Shown: positions 1 to 11,289, counted from the stretch's first letter. The stretch: DNA of 32,500 bases from Prorocentrum cordatum (GCA_963575745.1 CAUYUJ010002733.1:1-32500), one strand, 5' to 3'. A program made the numbers and translations. Notes: generated by a model from the letters alone, not told the origin.

Positions 1-2
1 TC

Positions 3-3000
3 GTGCAGAAGCTCCTGGACGTCGACAGGTACAGGCAGCGGTGGCCACTGATCCCGTGTGAACAGCTGCACGCGTCCAGCGTTCAGCATCCGGAGCACCC
101 AGAGTGGCGGTGGCTGCTGCACTCCCGCCGAGTCCCTGTGGTTGCACCACCAGGAGCAACGGCGGGAACCTGCGGTGCTTCTCAGCCTGCTGCCGACAGG
201 TCCGGCGGAGCTTCTCAGCCTGCGGACGTGTGGCCTCCGTGCGCAGGGGTGGGAGATGCCAGCGCGTTGGTGTGGGTCTGTTGGGATTGCCTCAATGACC
301 TGTGCGCCAAGAAACCGAAGATGCCGTTAAACGCCCTGGTCAACGACAACTGGATCGGCCGGGAGCTCATGCTCGTCCGCAACGCCTCGAAAGCTACTAA
401 GATGCTGGCGCCCCTTGGCCGATGCTGTTGGAAGCAAGTCCGCCTCGGCAAGGGCGCTCCGGATGTCCAGCAGAAAGGCATCTCGGGCAACGCTATCCTC
501 TTCGCCCAGCCCACGGCGCAAATCCCGACCATGGAGCTGCCCCCGGAGCAGGGCGCGCTTGTGGACTCTCTGAACATCGTTTTCTCGGGCGCCGCGCACA
601 AACTCCACAAGGCGTACTGGGCAACAGTCAAGCGCGGCGTGTATATGCAGATCGTGAGGGAGCGCAAGCAGCAGTGCGCAACCTTTTCCGAGGTAACCGT
701 CCGGGAGGATGTTGCCCCGACACGGCTGCCGGAGGACGGCGTGCCAGACCGCGTCCAAGCCTGTCTGCAACCAGTGGACGGTGTGGACAAAGCCCCGGTA
801 CGTCTGTTGGGGCCAGCATCCAGGGCGCCGGAAGTGGGCAGAGACGACGAGGCGGGAGACGAGTCTGACGAGGAAACAGAGACAGACAAAGACGGAGAAG
901 CAGCAGAACAGCCTGACATGGCCTTCCTGCATGAAAATGTGGCAGAGGTCACAGTTGCAGTGGATCCAGTGCATGACATCGCTCCAGTCCGAATGATGCA
1001 AGCGCTGCAAGGCACGCTGGTGGCGCTGCAGGAGCAGGCAGCACGCATCGCCAAGACCGAGGTGACACCGACAGTGGCAGACAGCAGCGGTGCTCTTCAG
1101 CCTGTTGCCGACGAGGGCGGCAGGCATACGATGCGCAGCATGGTTCTCGATGTACAGAGTGCTGCTCGTTCGTTCGACGAGCGAGCGCAGGTGGTGCTGG
1201 AGATAGCGCAAGCAGGAGCAGACGCGTGCAGAGCTGTGGGCCCGCACTCCTTATCGGTGCCTACGCAGAAACCCTTGAGTTCTTTCGACAGCAGGTCTTG
1301 GCCGGCGTGCTACACAGAGTTCTGGTTCGGGGACGGCGCGCCGAACCTCGAGCGGGAGCGGCCCATGCTGTTCGAACAGGTCTTCCCCAGGAGTACTACT
1401 TATACTACCAGTGTTGATAGAGGAGTCGATCCATTGATAGCAGTGTGTCGTTTGGACCTACACGTGTTGATAGCAGTGTCTCGTGGAGGCCTACATCCAT
1501 TGATCGCAGTGTCTTGTTTGTACCTACGTGCGTTGATAGCAGTGTCTCGTTTGGACCTACATGCGTTGATAACAGTGTCTCGTTTGGATCTACACCCACT
1601 GATACCACTGTCTCGTTTGGACCTACATGTGTCGATAGTAGTGTCTCGTTTGGACCTACACGTGTTGATAGCAGTGTCTCGTTTGGACCTACATCGATTG
1701 ATAGCACTGTTCCGTTTGGACCTACATGTGTTGATAGCAGTGTCCCGTTTGGACCTACATGCGTTGATCGCAGTGTCTCGTTTGGACCTACATGTGTTGA
1801 TAGCAGTGTCTCGTTTGGACATACATCCGTTGAACGCAAGGTTGCGTTTGGACTTACATGTCTTCATAGCAGTGTCTCGTTTCTTCGTCCTTCGAGGTCG
1901 CACGGCGCCCCATCAACCTGGAGGAGCTCGAGTACTCTCTCGCGACCGACGAGGAGCCCTACGAGGCAGCTTGCCAGAGCCGCGTCAGCTCGCCAGAGCT
2001 GATTGCCGTCTTCGGCGACGTGATCCGCCGGCTGCGGCTCTTGAAAGGCACTCGGGCGGCGATTGGCAGGAAAGGCTTCGGCACTGACCTCCAGATCCTG
2101 TCAGAGGCGTCGGCGGAGGATTTCATGGAGGCGCTAAACATCGCTAAGCCGGCCGACTGCATCGGCTCCGCCATTTCACGCCCGGGCATGCTTGCCAAGG
2201 TCAAGACTGCCCTCAGGACGTTGCTACTTAGCACTTCCGATGTCCCTGGCACGGAGGGGCGGAAAACCGCACTCCGCTTCGACGGGCACGGCAACAACCT
2301 CAAGTTCGGCGCGGCCAGCTTCTTCGTCACACCGAACTTCGCAGACACGTACAGCCAGTTGGTCCTCCAACTCCACGAAGGGCCCGGAAAGCGGAGCCAC
2401 TTAGACATTCGCGGGGGCGCGGTTGGCGCGGTGGCCAGAGCCGGCGGCGCTTCTCAGCCTGCTGGCCCTGACCTGCGGAGTCCAGCTCAGACCATGCCTT
2501 CTCTGGAGCGGATGCACCAGATAGTGGCAGCAGACCCGCGGGCGCAGGCCAAGTTCTTCCTGTTGATGACGGAGCTTCACTACCGCTACATCATCGGCTT
2601 AGAGCGCCTGTTTGTTGGCCGCACAACGCTAGCCCGACAGGCGGTGACGACGGAGGACGACGCGGCAGCGTCTCTGCAGCCGTGCGTGGCCCCAGGCACC
2701 ACTGATGTGCAAGCGCCTTTCGAAGCACAGGGTCGGGGCTTCGCGCATGGCCACGGCAAAGGCCACAGCGTCATCGGGCCTACGATGGCGTGGCTGCGGT
2801 CGGCCGTGGTCGGAGGGCTGCGCACCGCCGCTCGGGAGCTGCGAACTGCGCTTCTTTCCACCGCGGAGACCGTGCAGTACGAAGCTGCCAACGAGCCCGC
2901 ACGGCAGCTGGGGCTTCCCGGCGTCGCGCCAGAGCCTTTCACAGCCAGGCAGCAACGACAGAGCCGCATGGACGGAGGGGAAGAGGAGGACGGCACCCTG

Positions 3001-6000
3001 CGCGACGAGGTGCCTCTCGGCCCGCCAGTGGAGCAGCCGCACCTGGTGGAGGAGCGAGCGCGGGCAGCCGCAGAGAACCGGATGCCTGCTATCGGCGCTG
3101 CAGCGTACCGGGGCCTCCCGCTCACAGGAGCCTTTCAGTCTACGTTTCCAAGCTACCGCCAACGAACTAGCTTCGGGCAGCTAGGTGGCGATCCTCAGCC
3201 TGCCATGGCAGCCAGCCATGCTAGCCTCTTCCAGACGAACGAGGATGGAGCGATTCAGGAAGTCCTCAAGCCCGATGGCTCGCCGGCTTCGGTCGTGGAG
3301 ATTACCGCAGATGCGGAGGCTTGGGCGGTAGCGTTTAGCCATGACTTCTTTTGCAACATCTGCTCCAACCACGAGCACGACTGCACCGAGACGTGCGTCA
3401 AGTACGTCAAGAAGAAGCTCGAGGCCAAAGAGAGTATGCGCTCGAACAGAACCCCGTCGTGCCGCTTCTGGTTCTTTCGCATCCAGCAGCTATGTCTAGC
3501 AGGCCGCACCAAGCGAGTGCGTCGGCGCGGCAAGCCTTTGGTCCGGACTCCGTTCATCGACTTCTCTGATGACCGCAACCAGCGGTGCCGCTGCCAGGTC
3601 AAACGCGACCAGCCGTTCAGGAGCTCCAGCAACGACGTCTCTCATGTGACCAGCCGGTGCAACGTGGATTTCCAGTTCTTGATGTGCGCGCCTGACGAGT
3701 CTGCCGAGGCAGCAAAAGTGCTTCAGCCTGGTGGTGCTCCTCAGCCTGCCCAGGACGGGCTGCCTGCGGCCGCCCCAGTTCAGCTGGCCAAGCGCAGAAG
3801 GCTTACCAAGAAACCGGCCAGCATGAAGAACCCAGAGTCGGCAATCGCATTGCGCTCATCCAAACAACTCGGCGGCCGCAAAAAGTGGCTCTACGGTTGT
3901 GGCTCCTTGCATCCGACAGATGCATCTGTCGTGGAGAGCTTCCAAGCTGCTTTCCAGAAGGCTTTCTCAATGGACTTCTACATCACGAAGTACCAGGGCA
4001 AGATGATGGAGTCCATGACGCCGCTCTTCCAGTCTATGCTCACCGGCATGCAGCGTCTGGAGCAGCAGGAGAGGGACGAGAAGGAGGAGGAAGCCCGGAA
4101 GGTGCTCAGTGAGGGCGGCGCTGATGGCGAGGACCAGACGCTGGCCAAACGGGGCCGGGCGCGCGAGGATCTCGCTCGCCGCGCTCGGCGGGTCTGTATC
4201 CGCCTGGCGTCGATGGCAAACCGGTGCTTCTGGCTCTCCACGACGGAGGTGGCCGTGCATATCCTCACAGGCGGCGACTGCCTCCAGTCGCGCCACAATG
4301 TGCGGCTCTTCACGAGACAACTACAGTGGGCCTGCCAGCAGTGCAAACGCTTGCTAAACCATGAAGGTTCGGGCGGGGAGACGCATAATGATCAGGTGCC
4401 AATACAAGCAGTCCGCATCCAGATCCCCGACGCCGACAACGAGGAGGAGGACGCAGCAGGTGACACCAGCGGTGCTCCTCAGCCTCCTGGAGACACCCCT
4501 GCTGGTGATGAGCAAGGTGGCGGTGCGGAGTGCGAGGACATGCACGCGTGCACCACCAGCACGAACACGGCCGACGACTACGCCCACAGAGGCCCTCGCC
4601 TGCAGACCATGCCGTACTACGTCTACAGGATGTACGTCCGGCGAGTCCTGAAGCCGAGCCGGGTCAAAGCTTCTGGACCGCGATTCTTCGCCTTCGACAG
4701 CCACTACGTCTTGGCTCCGCGGTACATGCAGGAGGTCCGGTTGACGCGGAGTGACGTCCCCACCATCGATGGCTTCCAGTGCCCGACCTGGGCACAGGAC
4801 CCCGAGCATAACTCGCTCTTCAAGGCCCTCCTCTTCACGCCTTGGGCGTGCGAGTGTCCCCTCTCTTGTGGCTGCGTTACTCAGTACAGCCATATGCTGA
4901 GGAACTGCGACTGCCCCGCCGTGCGCCCATACTCGTTCGAGCGGGCGCGGCGGCTTCGGTGCGCGGAGATCCACGTGTTGGCAGCGCGCGCAGACTCCAG
5001 GAGCCGCCTGGCCCGCAAGAGGCTCGCGCTCGCGGACGCGACCCTCTTCTCCGAGCTGAAAGAGCCCCGGGCGAACCTCGAGGAGGGCGAGCTGGTGCTC
5101 CTCAGCCTAGCGCACTTCGCAAGGTCCCAGCTGGCGCGGCGCATGCCAGCGGAGGCGGCACGGCGCATCCTCGCCTTCAGTGACCACCACTGCCGGTGGC
5201 ACGAGGAACAGTGCACCCTGGCGGAGTTCTGCGCGCACGTGGCGCGAGACGTGCTGGCGCACGTGGACCTCGCGGCGGAGGCGCGGGTTAAGCCTCGGCC
5301 AGCAACGACTGCACACCTCGAGGCGGATGAAGACTCCGCGAGCGATGCCGAAGGGCTCAAGGGGCGAGTCCCGCTGGAGCTCGTTGACGTGGGTGGAGGC
5401 GGCGGCAGCGACGTAGAGGAGGACGTGGAGGACGCCGAGATTACCGAGATCTCCCGGTTTCCGCTGCGGGACCACGTCAGAGCAACCGAGCTGGCCCTAC
5501 AGCAAGACCAACTGCAGCGCTTGGACCAGAAGGGCCGCCTCAGCTACGCCGATAAGCAGTTGAAGAACCTCGACAGAGCGTACAGCGGCATGCTGCAGCC
5601 AAGCTTTGCACTGCCAGCCAGCAGCGGCGCGCGGGAACATCAGGGCACGCGGCTGGACGAGACCTTTTCTGACATGCTCGCCCTACAGCGGCAAAGCATT
5701 GCGCTCCAAAAGAAGCAAGCGAGCCCGGATGGAGAGATCTTGCCCGATGCTGCGGACGACTGGCTCCCCAGCGGTGCTCCTCAGCCTGCTGCCGAGGACG
5801 CCCAACCAGAACTCGTTCCGCAGCTCTTGGCCATGCAGGGCCCGGCGGCTGTTGCGTGGAAGCTCGTCACTGATGCCCACTGCACGGAGGAGCAGATTGA
5901 CGCGGTGGCGTTGTTTGCGTTGTCTCTGCAGAAACGTTTTGACGGCAGACCAGACAAGACAACGCATCTCCTCCCCGTGGCGTCCGCGACAGGCAACCAC

Positions 6001-7641
6001 AGAGCGATCTGGCTCGGTGGAGGCGGTGTCGGCAAGACGCGCACCCTCTCCAAAGTGGTGGAGCCGATGGCCATCACTTACTTCGGCGAGCAGGGGTACC
6101 TCGGCAAAGCGCAGTCCAACCACGCCGCACACAACCTCGGCCCGCGCGGCAGGACCATGCATTCCTCCAATGGCCTGCTCATGTCGGATTCCATGCAGAC
6201 AGCCAGGCTGCGCTTGACGCCACAGACGCAGAAAAAGCTGGATCGCCTCACAGGCACACTCGGCGTCGACGTGATCGATGAGCTGGGTGCTGTGCCGGGG
6301 CCTTTGCTGCATGCAGATGCACTGCGCACGACCTACGGCAGGGCGTTGCGCTACAACCTGGACCCCACGAAGTACATGCGCCCGCAGGAGACGTGGGGAC
6401 GCATGCCTGTGAAGATCTTGTGCGGAGACTTCTACCAGTTGCCGCCAGTCCCCGCCACCGCTTCCCTGCTGGCGCCTCACGCGGGCCAATCCTACGAACA
6501 CCAACAGGGTAGGAAGTTGCTCGCCGACATCGAGTACGTCATCGATTTCGTGCAGATGCAGCGCTTTACAGACCCGTTGCAACTCGAGGTTCTCCACGCC
6601 ATGAGAACTCCAGGCGGAAAAAAGATCTCTGACGAGAGCTGGCAGGCGATCGTCAAAACAGAGGTCGTTAGCTCTAGCGGTGCTGCTCAGCCTGCTGCCA
6701 GCAGCAGCCAAGCCGCTCAGCCACCTCAGTGGGACCCTCGGTTGCGTGCAGCACGAGGCTGGTACGAGTCGGCCTATGAGTGGCGCATCGTCTCTTACGC
6801 CATGCATGCACAGGCCAAGCTTGATGCGCACGATGCTGGCCAGCTGCTCTTTTACGTCCCAGCAATCGACAGACCAGCTGCGCGCCTCGCGAAGCCTGAT
6901 TACGACGAGATGCGCGCGGAGCCCAACATCGGCGCTACCGCAAAAATGCCGGGGCTGCTGCCGCTCTTCGTTGGCATGGAGGTCATCCTGACAGAATCCG
7001 TCTTGCCGCCGAAGTATGTCCGTGGCGCGCCAGGCAAAGTGGTAGGCATAGAGCTGCACGCTCTGGAGCCTCCGGTGGAGGGCCGCCCGTCCATTGTCTC
7101 GGACGGCGTGGTCGTACTCTACTACATGCCAAAGGCCGTCTATGTCAAGATCGATGACAGCGATGAACTTTTCTTGAAGGCCGCGCCGGTGACAGCTGGC
7201 AGTGCTTCTCAGCCTGCCGGCCCCGACCTGCGCGGAGTGCTCGCGATCACCCCGCAGGCGCGCCCCTGGAAGTTCAAAGCGAAGACAGGTGGCCCGGCCA
7301 TCGCGGTGTCCAGGACGCAGTTGACCGTGCTGCCCAAAAAGCAGGGGACTCTGCATGGCGTCCAGGGCAAGACGACGGACCCAGGCTTCATCGTGCACTG
7401 GACGTTTCCGCCAGGACTCAAGAAGGAGTCCATTTGGCTTGCCTACTACGTCAGCCTGTCGCGCCCCAGAAGCTTCAACCAACTCTTGAGCCACGGCTTG
7501 CCTGACCGGAGCATCATCGAATCCGGCCCCCCGGAACAGATCGCCAAGGCCTTTGCCGAGCTCTTCACGGACAAGATTGCCGCGACGAAGATCGCTTGCG
7601 CGAAGGCCCGACAGCAACTGGGATGGCCTGCGCGAGCTTGA
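3..7641 (+). CDS. Helitron-type Rep/helicase protein (DUF6570 - HUH Rep - Pif1-like helicase), 5' partial, two exons
   Basis: Proposed join 3-1379 and 1897-7641, about 2373 residues, open at the left window edge so the true start is not visible. It would nick and unwind DNA for rolling-circle transposition. Residues ~90-175 resemble DUF6570 (CWDC, then NDNWIGREL). The Rep domain follows: a motif-1-like FFVTPN at ~601-606, a conserved segment around LHYRYIIG at ~686, and the HUH motif [13 protein letters not shown] with histidines at ~743 and 745. A His/Cys cluster ending TCVKYVKKK has Tyr ~962, a candidate catalytic tyrosine. The helicase has Walker A GGGGVGKT (Lys ~1839), Walker B VIDE (~1918-1921), [10 protein letters not shown] (~1969), GVQGKT (~2280) and YVSLSRPRS (~2309). 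Ten copies of the G-A-x-Q-P-A motif sit in linkers. Domain order is as known for Helitrons; activity is inferred. The helicase half is intact, so the gene may be functional. Confidence 0.88.
1380..1896 (+). other. Predicted intron of the Rep/helicase gene, filled by a 33-bp tandem repeat
   Basis: The coding frame changes from frame 3 upstream (ending MLFEQ) to frame 1 downstream (starting [15 protein letters not shown]). In frame 1 the repeat region contains a stop at 1867. A GT donor after CAG (1377-1379) and an AG acceptor ending TTCGAG (1891-1896) restore a continuous family-like reading, [18 protein letters not shown]. The intron is 517 bp, about 90% tandem repeat. Both edges carry AGGTC (1378-1382 and 1895-1899), a short direct repeat of the kind left by introner-type insertion. 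The boundaries are inferred by frame and could shift by a few bases. Confidence 0.75.
1412..1873 (+). repeat. 33-bp tandem repeat, about 14 units
   Basis: The unit runs GTTGATAGCAGTGTCTCGTT followed by TGGACCTACATGY. Fourteen units can be counted, diverged at the edges and cleaner in the middle. Because 33 is a multiple of three and the unit lacks stops in some frames, the array keeps ORFs open on both strands (11-residue periodic peptides); these are artefacts. The first 21 bases of the unit recur as a dispersed sequence at 24.5-25.3 kb. Confidence 0.95.
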
Positions 7642-7880
7642 GGAGTCATGAGATGCAGGTTGCGTTGTGGCGGTGCTGTTCAGTCTGTCCGTCTGCATTC
7701 GCGTGGTGCTTCTCAGCCTACATGCGCGTGGTGCTTCTCAGCCTGCGCTCGTGTGCAGCTGTGCGCGGTGAACCTGCACGTGTCGCGGAATGCTTTTCAG
7801 CCTGCGCGTGTCTGCAATGCTTTTCAGCCTGCACGCTTTGCAGCTTCTCCGCTTCGCACGCCGCTCCTCAGCGCGGTCCT
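7642..7880 (+). repeat. Motif-rich 3' tail of the Rep/helicase gene
   Basis: After the TGA at 7639-7641 no coding frame continues. The stretch has at least five copies of the TGCTTYTCAGCCTGC motif, near 7668, 7705, 7730, 7791 and 7818, spaced 25-27 bp where adjacent. It resembles the tails after genes 2 and 3 and is probably 3' untranslated sequence or the end of the mobile unit. Confidence 0.75.
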
Positions 7881-7907
7881 CTGAAAAAAGAGCAGGCGTC
7901 ATCTCAT

Positions 7908-7989
7908 CTGGATGTTCATCTGAATCTTAAGGGGAATGCTTTCAGATATGCTTCTACACATCGCTGTTAGGTTGCTTTGCCGGGATAAT
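7908..7989 (+). repeat. 82-bp block shared with 27653-27734, candidate element terminus
   Basis: This block aligns with 27653-27734 with about six mismatches and no gaps. It contains AATCTTAAGGGGAATGCTT and ends TTTGCCGGGATAAT. Homology stops at the same place in both copies, after which unrelated sequence follows. One copy lies behind the Rep/helicase gene and the other behind genes 2 and 3, as expected for a conserved end of related mobile units. I see no clear Helitron-type hairpin plus CTRR at this end. Confidence 0.7.
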
Positions 7990-8002
7990 CGCGTGCTATT
8001 TT

Positions 8003-8385
8003 TTAGCCCTCCTGGAGGGTCAGGGAAGAGGTGTTTTGGGGAGGGGGCTTTCCAAAGAGCCCCCCCAGGGCGAACCTCGTCAAAACGGAGGGTGCGAAGC
8101 CCCTGGGGGACCCCTCCTGGAATTTGGACGCCCGAAATGGGCACGGAAAGAATGGGTACAATGCCGAACAACAAATGTTGTCCCAAACCAACAGCGGCCG
8201 CTGTTGGGCAGGCGGCCTTCTGTCTCGAATGGACACAGGCCGCGGCGGCGTGGACAGCGAATCCTGTTCAAAATGAACAGGAACTGCTGTTGGGCATTGT
8301 ACCCATTCTTTCCGTACCCATTTCGGGCGTCCTGATGGAAAACCCCCTCCCCAAAACCCCCTTTGGAACCCTCCGGACAGCCGCG
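8003..8385. mobile_element. Foldback element with long inverted repeats, hosting a nested MITE
   Basis: The left arm around 8027-8055 (GTTTTGGGGAGGGGGCTTTC) is complementary to the right arm around 8335-8365 (GGAAAACCCCCTCCCCAAAA). Weaker complementarity (GGAGGGT / ACCCTCC) extends outward. A second, complete inverted-repeat element (8126-8332) sits between the arms. No coding capacity is seen. Confidence 0.6.
8126..8332. mobile_element. MITE family A, complete copy with 40-bp terminal inverted repeats
   Basis: The termini are 40-bp inverted repeats (8126-8165 and 8293-8332) beginning GGACGCCCGAAATGGG, with one mismatch. The 207-bp element has internal short palindromes (AACAACAAATGTTGT, CCTGTTCAAAATGAACAGG) and no ORF of interest. 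A second copy lies at 29911-30109. It is non-autonomous; no matching transposase is seen in the window. Confidence 0.88.
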
Positions 8386-8493
8386 GTGTCCCCGAACTCC
8401 TCGCGCCACGACCAGAATCACGACAGCCATTGTCGGCTCTCAGAGGGCCCCTCGCACCGCACACGGGGGCTGTCAAAAAGCGGCCAGGGTCAG

Positions 8494-8654
8494 GTCGGGC
8501 ATGTCCCCCTGCAGGGGGATCCTGGACGAAGAACAAAAATACCGCAAAAATGCCCCAAACGGTTTCAATAATACTACAACAAATCGTGCCCAGGCTATTC
8601 CAGGCTATTGTAAGACTATTTTTGCATATTCCTCCTGTAGAGGGACAAGCCCGC
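8494..8654. mobile_element. MITE family B, diverged copy
   Basis: The left end GTCGGGCATGTCCCCCTGCA and the right end CTGTAGAGGGACAAGCCCGC form imperfect terminal inverted repeats around an AT-richer core of about 160 bp. The ends match the copies at 20293-20443, 27734-27856 and 29225-29541. It is non-coding. Confidence 0.75.
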
Positions 8655-8709
8655 CTTAAGGCCAGGGGTTGCTAAGGGGATAGGCGGGTGACCAGTGGAT
8701 GTCAAGGAG

Positions 8710-8716
8710 GGATATC

Positions 8717-8753
<37 letters not shown>
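8710..8753. repeat. (TA)n microsatellite at the left edge of the degenerate repeat array
   Basis: An almost pure TA tract abuts the CTAG and GC hairpin that open the 1.8-kb unit. A similar AT tract lies at 13449-13503, so the whole array is bracketed by AT microsatellites. Confidence 0.95.
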
Positions 8754-10602
8754 TAGAACCATCGCGCGCGCTTCGCGCGCGCTCAAGTTCTAGCCCAGGC
8801 CGGGGGGGCGCTGGGCGATCTTGGACAACGCTATCAAGCACAGGCGCGCGACGGCATCTGAGGAGCTTCTGGGGTGTTCCGCATGCTTCGTCAACTGGCT
8901 GTTGGAGGCACCTCTTGGGTGCCTCTTGGGGGGGCGTCTGAGGGTCCCTTGGGAGCGTCGGTTCTGCAATCTGAAGCCGTCATTGGCCGTCTTGGCTGCG
9001 TGGAGGCCCGACTTGAGGCCACCTGCGGCCAGATTGAGGCAATCTGGAAGCCTCCCGGGGGCCTCCTGGAAGCAGTTTTGATGCATTTGGGGCACTCTTG
9101 GGCTATTTTCAAACCTCTCGGACGTCTCCCAGGGGCCTTTTGGGCCCTCGGGGAGCTTTTGGGGTCCTCGTCGGACCACTTTGGGGCCTCTTGCAGCCTC
9201 CTGTGGGCCTTGTGGGGGGGCCGCTCTGCTGTTGGGTCGCGTTCCCCTTCTCGGGCCTCTCTTAGGGCTCTTGGGGCCCTCTCGGGCCGTCTTGGGCGCC
9301 TCAAGCACCGCCTTGGGGCCCTCGCGGGCCGTCTTGGGGCCCTCTTGGAGGCCTCTTCCTCTATGTGGGAGCGGTATTGGAAGCCTTTGGGGCCGTCTTG
9401 GAGCATCGGGATGCCAAAGGCCGAAACAAAAACGTCAAAACCCAATCGTAAAACAATGAGTTGTGCGTCTTGGGGCCATCTTGGGAGATCTCTTGGAGCC
9501 TCGTCGGTCCTCTTGGGAGCTTCTTGGGGGCCTCTTGGATCCGATTGGGGGCCTCCTGGGACTTCCCGAGAACCTCTCGGGGTAGAAAGCTCGGATTCTC
9601 GGTTCATGTTTCCCTTCTTGGGCCTCTCTTGGGGCCGTCTTGGGGCCCTCTCGGGCCGTCTTGGGCGCCTCAGGCACCGCCTTGGGGCCCTCGTGGGCCG
9701 CCCAGGGCCCTCTTGGAAGCCTCTTCGGCTATCTTGGAGCTGTCTGGGAGGCCTCTTCCTCCTCCTCGTCCCCCTCCTCCTCCTCCTCCCACTCCAACTC
9801 TCTCTCTCTCTCTGATCTTCCTCCTCCTCCTGCAGCGTGTTCCGGAAGGCTCCCGCCGGAACATGCTGTGCACAAGTGCTGTCACTGCTCCCGCCACCGT
9901 GCCCTGGGTGGTGGGTCAGAGGCCTCATGGGTGTTGGTTTGGATCTCGTGGTTGGCCTGTCGGGAACGTCGTGAAGGCAATTTCGCAGCTTCTCGGTAGC
10001 CGTTTTGGGACCGTTGCGGGGCCTCCTCGGGCTGCTCTGTGGCCTCTTTAGGCATCGTTTGGGCCTCCTGGGTGCCTCTTGGGGGCCTCCTGGGGCCTCT
10101 TGGGGGCTCCTTGGCCTCCTGGGGCACTCTTCAAGCGGGAGGGTCGAATTTGGGAGTCGTGGTCCCCCTCTTGGGCGCATCTTGGGGCTGTCTTGGGGCT
10201 CTGTTGGGCTGTCTTGGGGCGCTCTTGGGGGCCTATTGAGCCGTCGTGGAACGTCGGACAGCCGAAAAGGCTGGAAGGCCAAAATCGTTCGAAAACCTTC
10301 GTAAACTTGACGATTTCGGCCTCTGGAAGCGCTCTGGAGAGGCGTCTTGAAGCGTCGTGGAGTGCCTTGGGGGGCCTCTCGGGCCGTCTTGGGCCTATCT
10401 TGGGCGTCCTGGAGCGGTCTTTCGGCGACTCGGGGCCCGCTTGGGCCGTCTTGGGAGCCTCTGGAGGCCCTCCTGGACTATTTTGGACCTCCCTGGCCGC
10501 CCCTCCTCCAATGGGGGGTCGGAGGCGGCGCCCTCCGAGGCCCAGGACGCGGAAACCCTTTTTAAAAACACAAGGAAAATGAGCCCCAGTAACCCCATGG
10601 AG
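8753..10602. repeat. 1.8-kb repeat unit, copy 1 (degenerate CTTGGGGCC-like satellite)
   Basis: The unit starts with an imperfect palindrome: CTAGAACC, the hairpin GCGCGCGCTTCGCGCGCGC, then GTTCTAG. It continues as ~1.7 kb of a degenerate 10-11-bp repeat approximating CCGTCTTGGGG, and ends near AACACAAGGAAAATGAGCCC. It aligns with 11578-13402 along its whole length with small indels. Long ORFs on both strands encode only Trp/Leu/Gly- or Pro/Arg-rich periodic peptides and are rejected as genes. Read on the minus strand, the hairpin followed by GATGGTTCTAG and T resembles a Helitron 3' end. Confidence 0.85.
9832..9868. other. Hairpin with GTTCCGG / CCGGAAC stem
   Basis: The left arm GCAGCGTGTTCCGG and right arm CCGGAACATGCTG enclose a 10-nt loop. 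It follows a CTC-rich tract. The same hairpin recurs at 12643-12679, and related ones occur at 10931-10962 and 11026-11057. Confidence 0.7.
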
Positions 10603-10930
10603 GCTTTTCGGCGCTCTTGGACCGATGGGAGCTCGAAAACGCGAGAAGCCAAAAACATTGAAAAGAACATTGAACATATACGATTTTGGCCTCTCCGGGC
10701 CGTGCCGCGATACCTATCAGACTTCTTGGGGTCTCTTGGAGGCCACCTGGGAGCCTCGAGAGCCGTCGGAAGGCTGACTTGGGCGGCTCGGGAGCGTCTT
10801 GGGCCGTCCTTTCGCATTCTGGGGGCTCCTAGGGGGCGTCTTGGGCCCTCCTGGAGCGCTGTGGAGGCTGCCCAGAAAGGCTGGGGCAGCAGTGCTGGGA
10901 GCGTCCCCGAGATGTGGCCATATCTTTTCA

Positions 10931-11057
10931 GCGCGTTCCAGGAGCATCTTCCCGGAACGCGCTCGTGGCAGGGCGCCCACGTCCGAGGACGTTGGCATGG
11001 GAAACCGCAGCGCGTGATCATTCCAGCGCGTTCCGGCGAAGACCGTCCGGAACGCGC
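10931..11057. other. Two GCGCGTTCC / GGAACGCGC hairpins
   Basis: The first pairs 10931-10939 with 10954-10962. The second pairs 11026-11036 (GCGCGTTCCGG) with 11047-11057, an 11-bp perfect stem with a 10-nt loop. Loop sequences differ while stems are kept, suggesting a short foldback family. Confidence 0.7.
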
Positions 11058-11289
11058 TTGGGCAAGCGCTGGGTTTGAGGAAGGCGAGTGGGAACCGTTC
11101 AGGCAGTTTGGGATGCTCGGGGCAAGAGGCGGAAGCCATCCTCAGAAGACATGCAGTCTTCTTGGAGCCGTCTTGCAGAAAACAAAAAAAAAATGAGACC
11201 CTGCAGTCGTTCCTGGAGCCGTCTTGGAGCCCTCTTGGGCTGCCCTGGAGCCTGTTGGAGCCCTCTGCGGAATGGTGTTTAGGGAACCC

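Larger units (their letters stand above)
174..7218 (+). repeat. Ten in-phase copies of an 18-bp motif (GASQPA coding) inside the Rep/helicase gene
   Basis: Copies start at 174, 207, 1089, 2446, 3187, 3733, 4471, 5773, 6679 and 7201. The consensus is GGTGCTTCTCAGCCTGCY. Every copy is read as Gly-Ala-x-Gln-Pro-Ala or a near variant (GALQPV, GDPQPA, GAPQPP, SASQPA). The copies lie in linkers between recognisable domains. The nucleotide sequence is conserved beyond what the peptide requires, and the same bases recur in non-coding tails. Confidence 0.93.

Noticed and set aside
1400-1903. Minus-strand 167-residue ORF of 11-residue [11 protein letters not shown]-like repeats, and its plus-strand counterparts
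   Set aside because: It arises only because the tandem unit is 33 bp and lacks stops; it lies in a predicted intron.
5683-7698. 671-residue ORF on the minus strand opposite the helicase
   Set aside because: It is antisense to a strongly supported helicase and stays open because of GC-rich codon bias; no domain is visible.
9992-10009. Similarity of TCGGTAGCCGTTTTGG to the dinoflagellate spliced leader
   Set aside because: Mismatches accumulate after ~16 bases, the second copy is just the duplicated array unit, and it lies in degenerate CTTGGG sequence; probably chance.
8891-10282. 463-residue Pro/Arg-rich minus-strand ORF and plus-strand SWGLLG-type ORFs in the degenerate array
   Set aside because: Both strands are open at once and mirror the DNA repeat; codon-level conservation between the two array copies is not better than base-level conservation.
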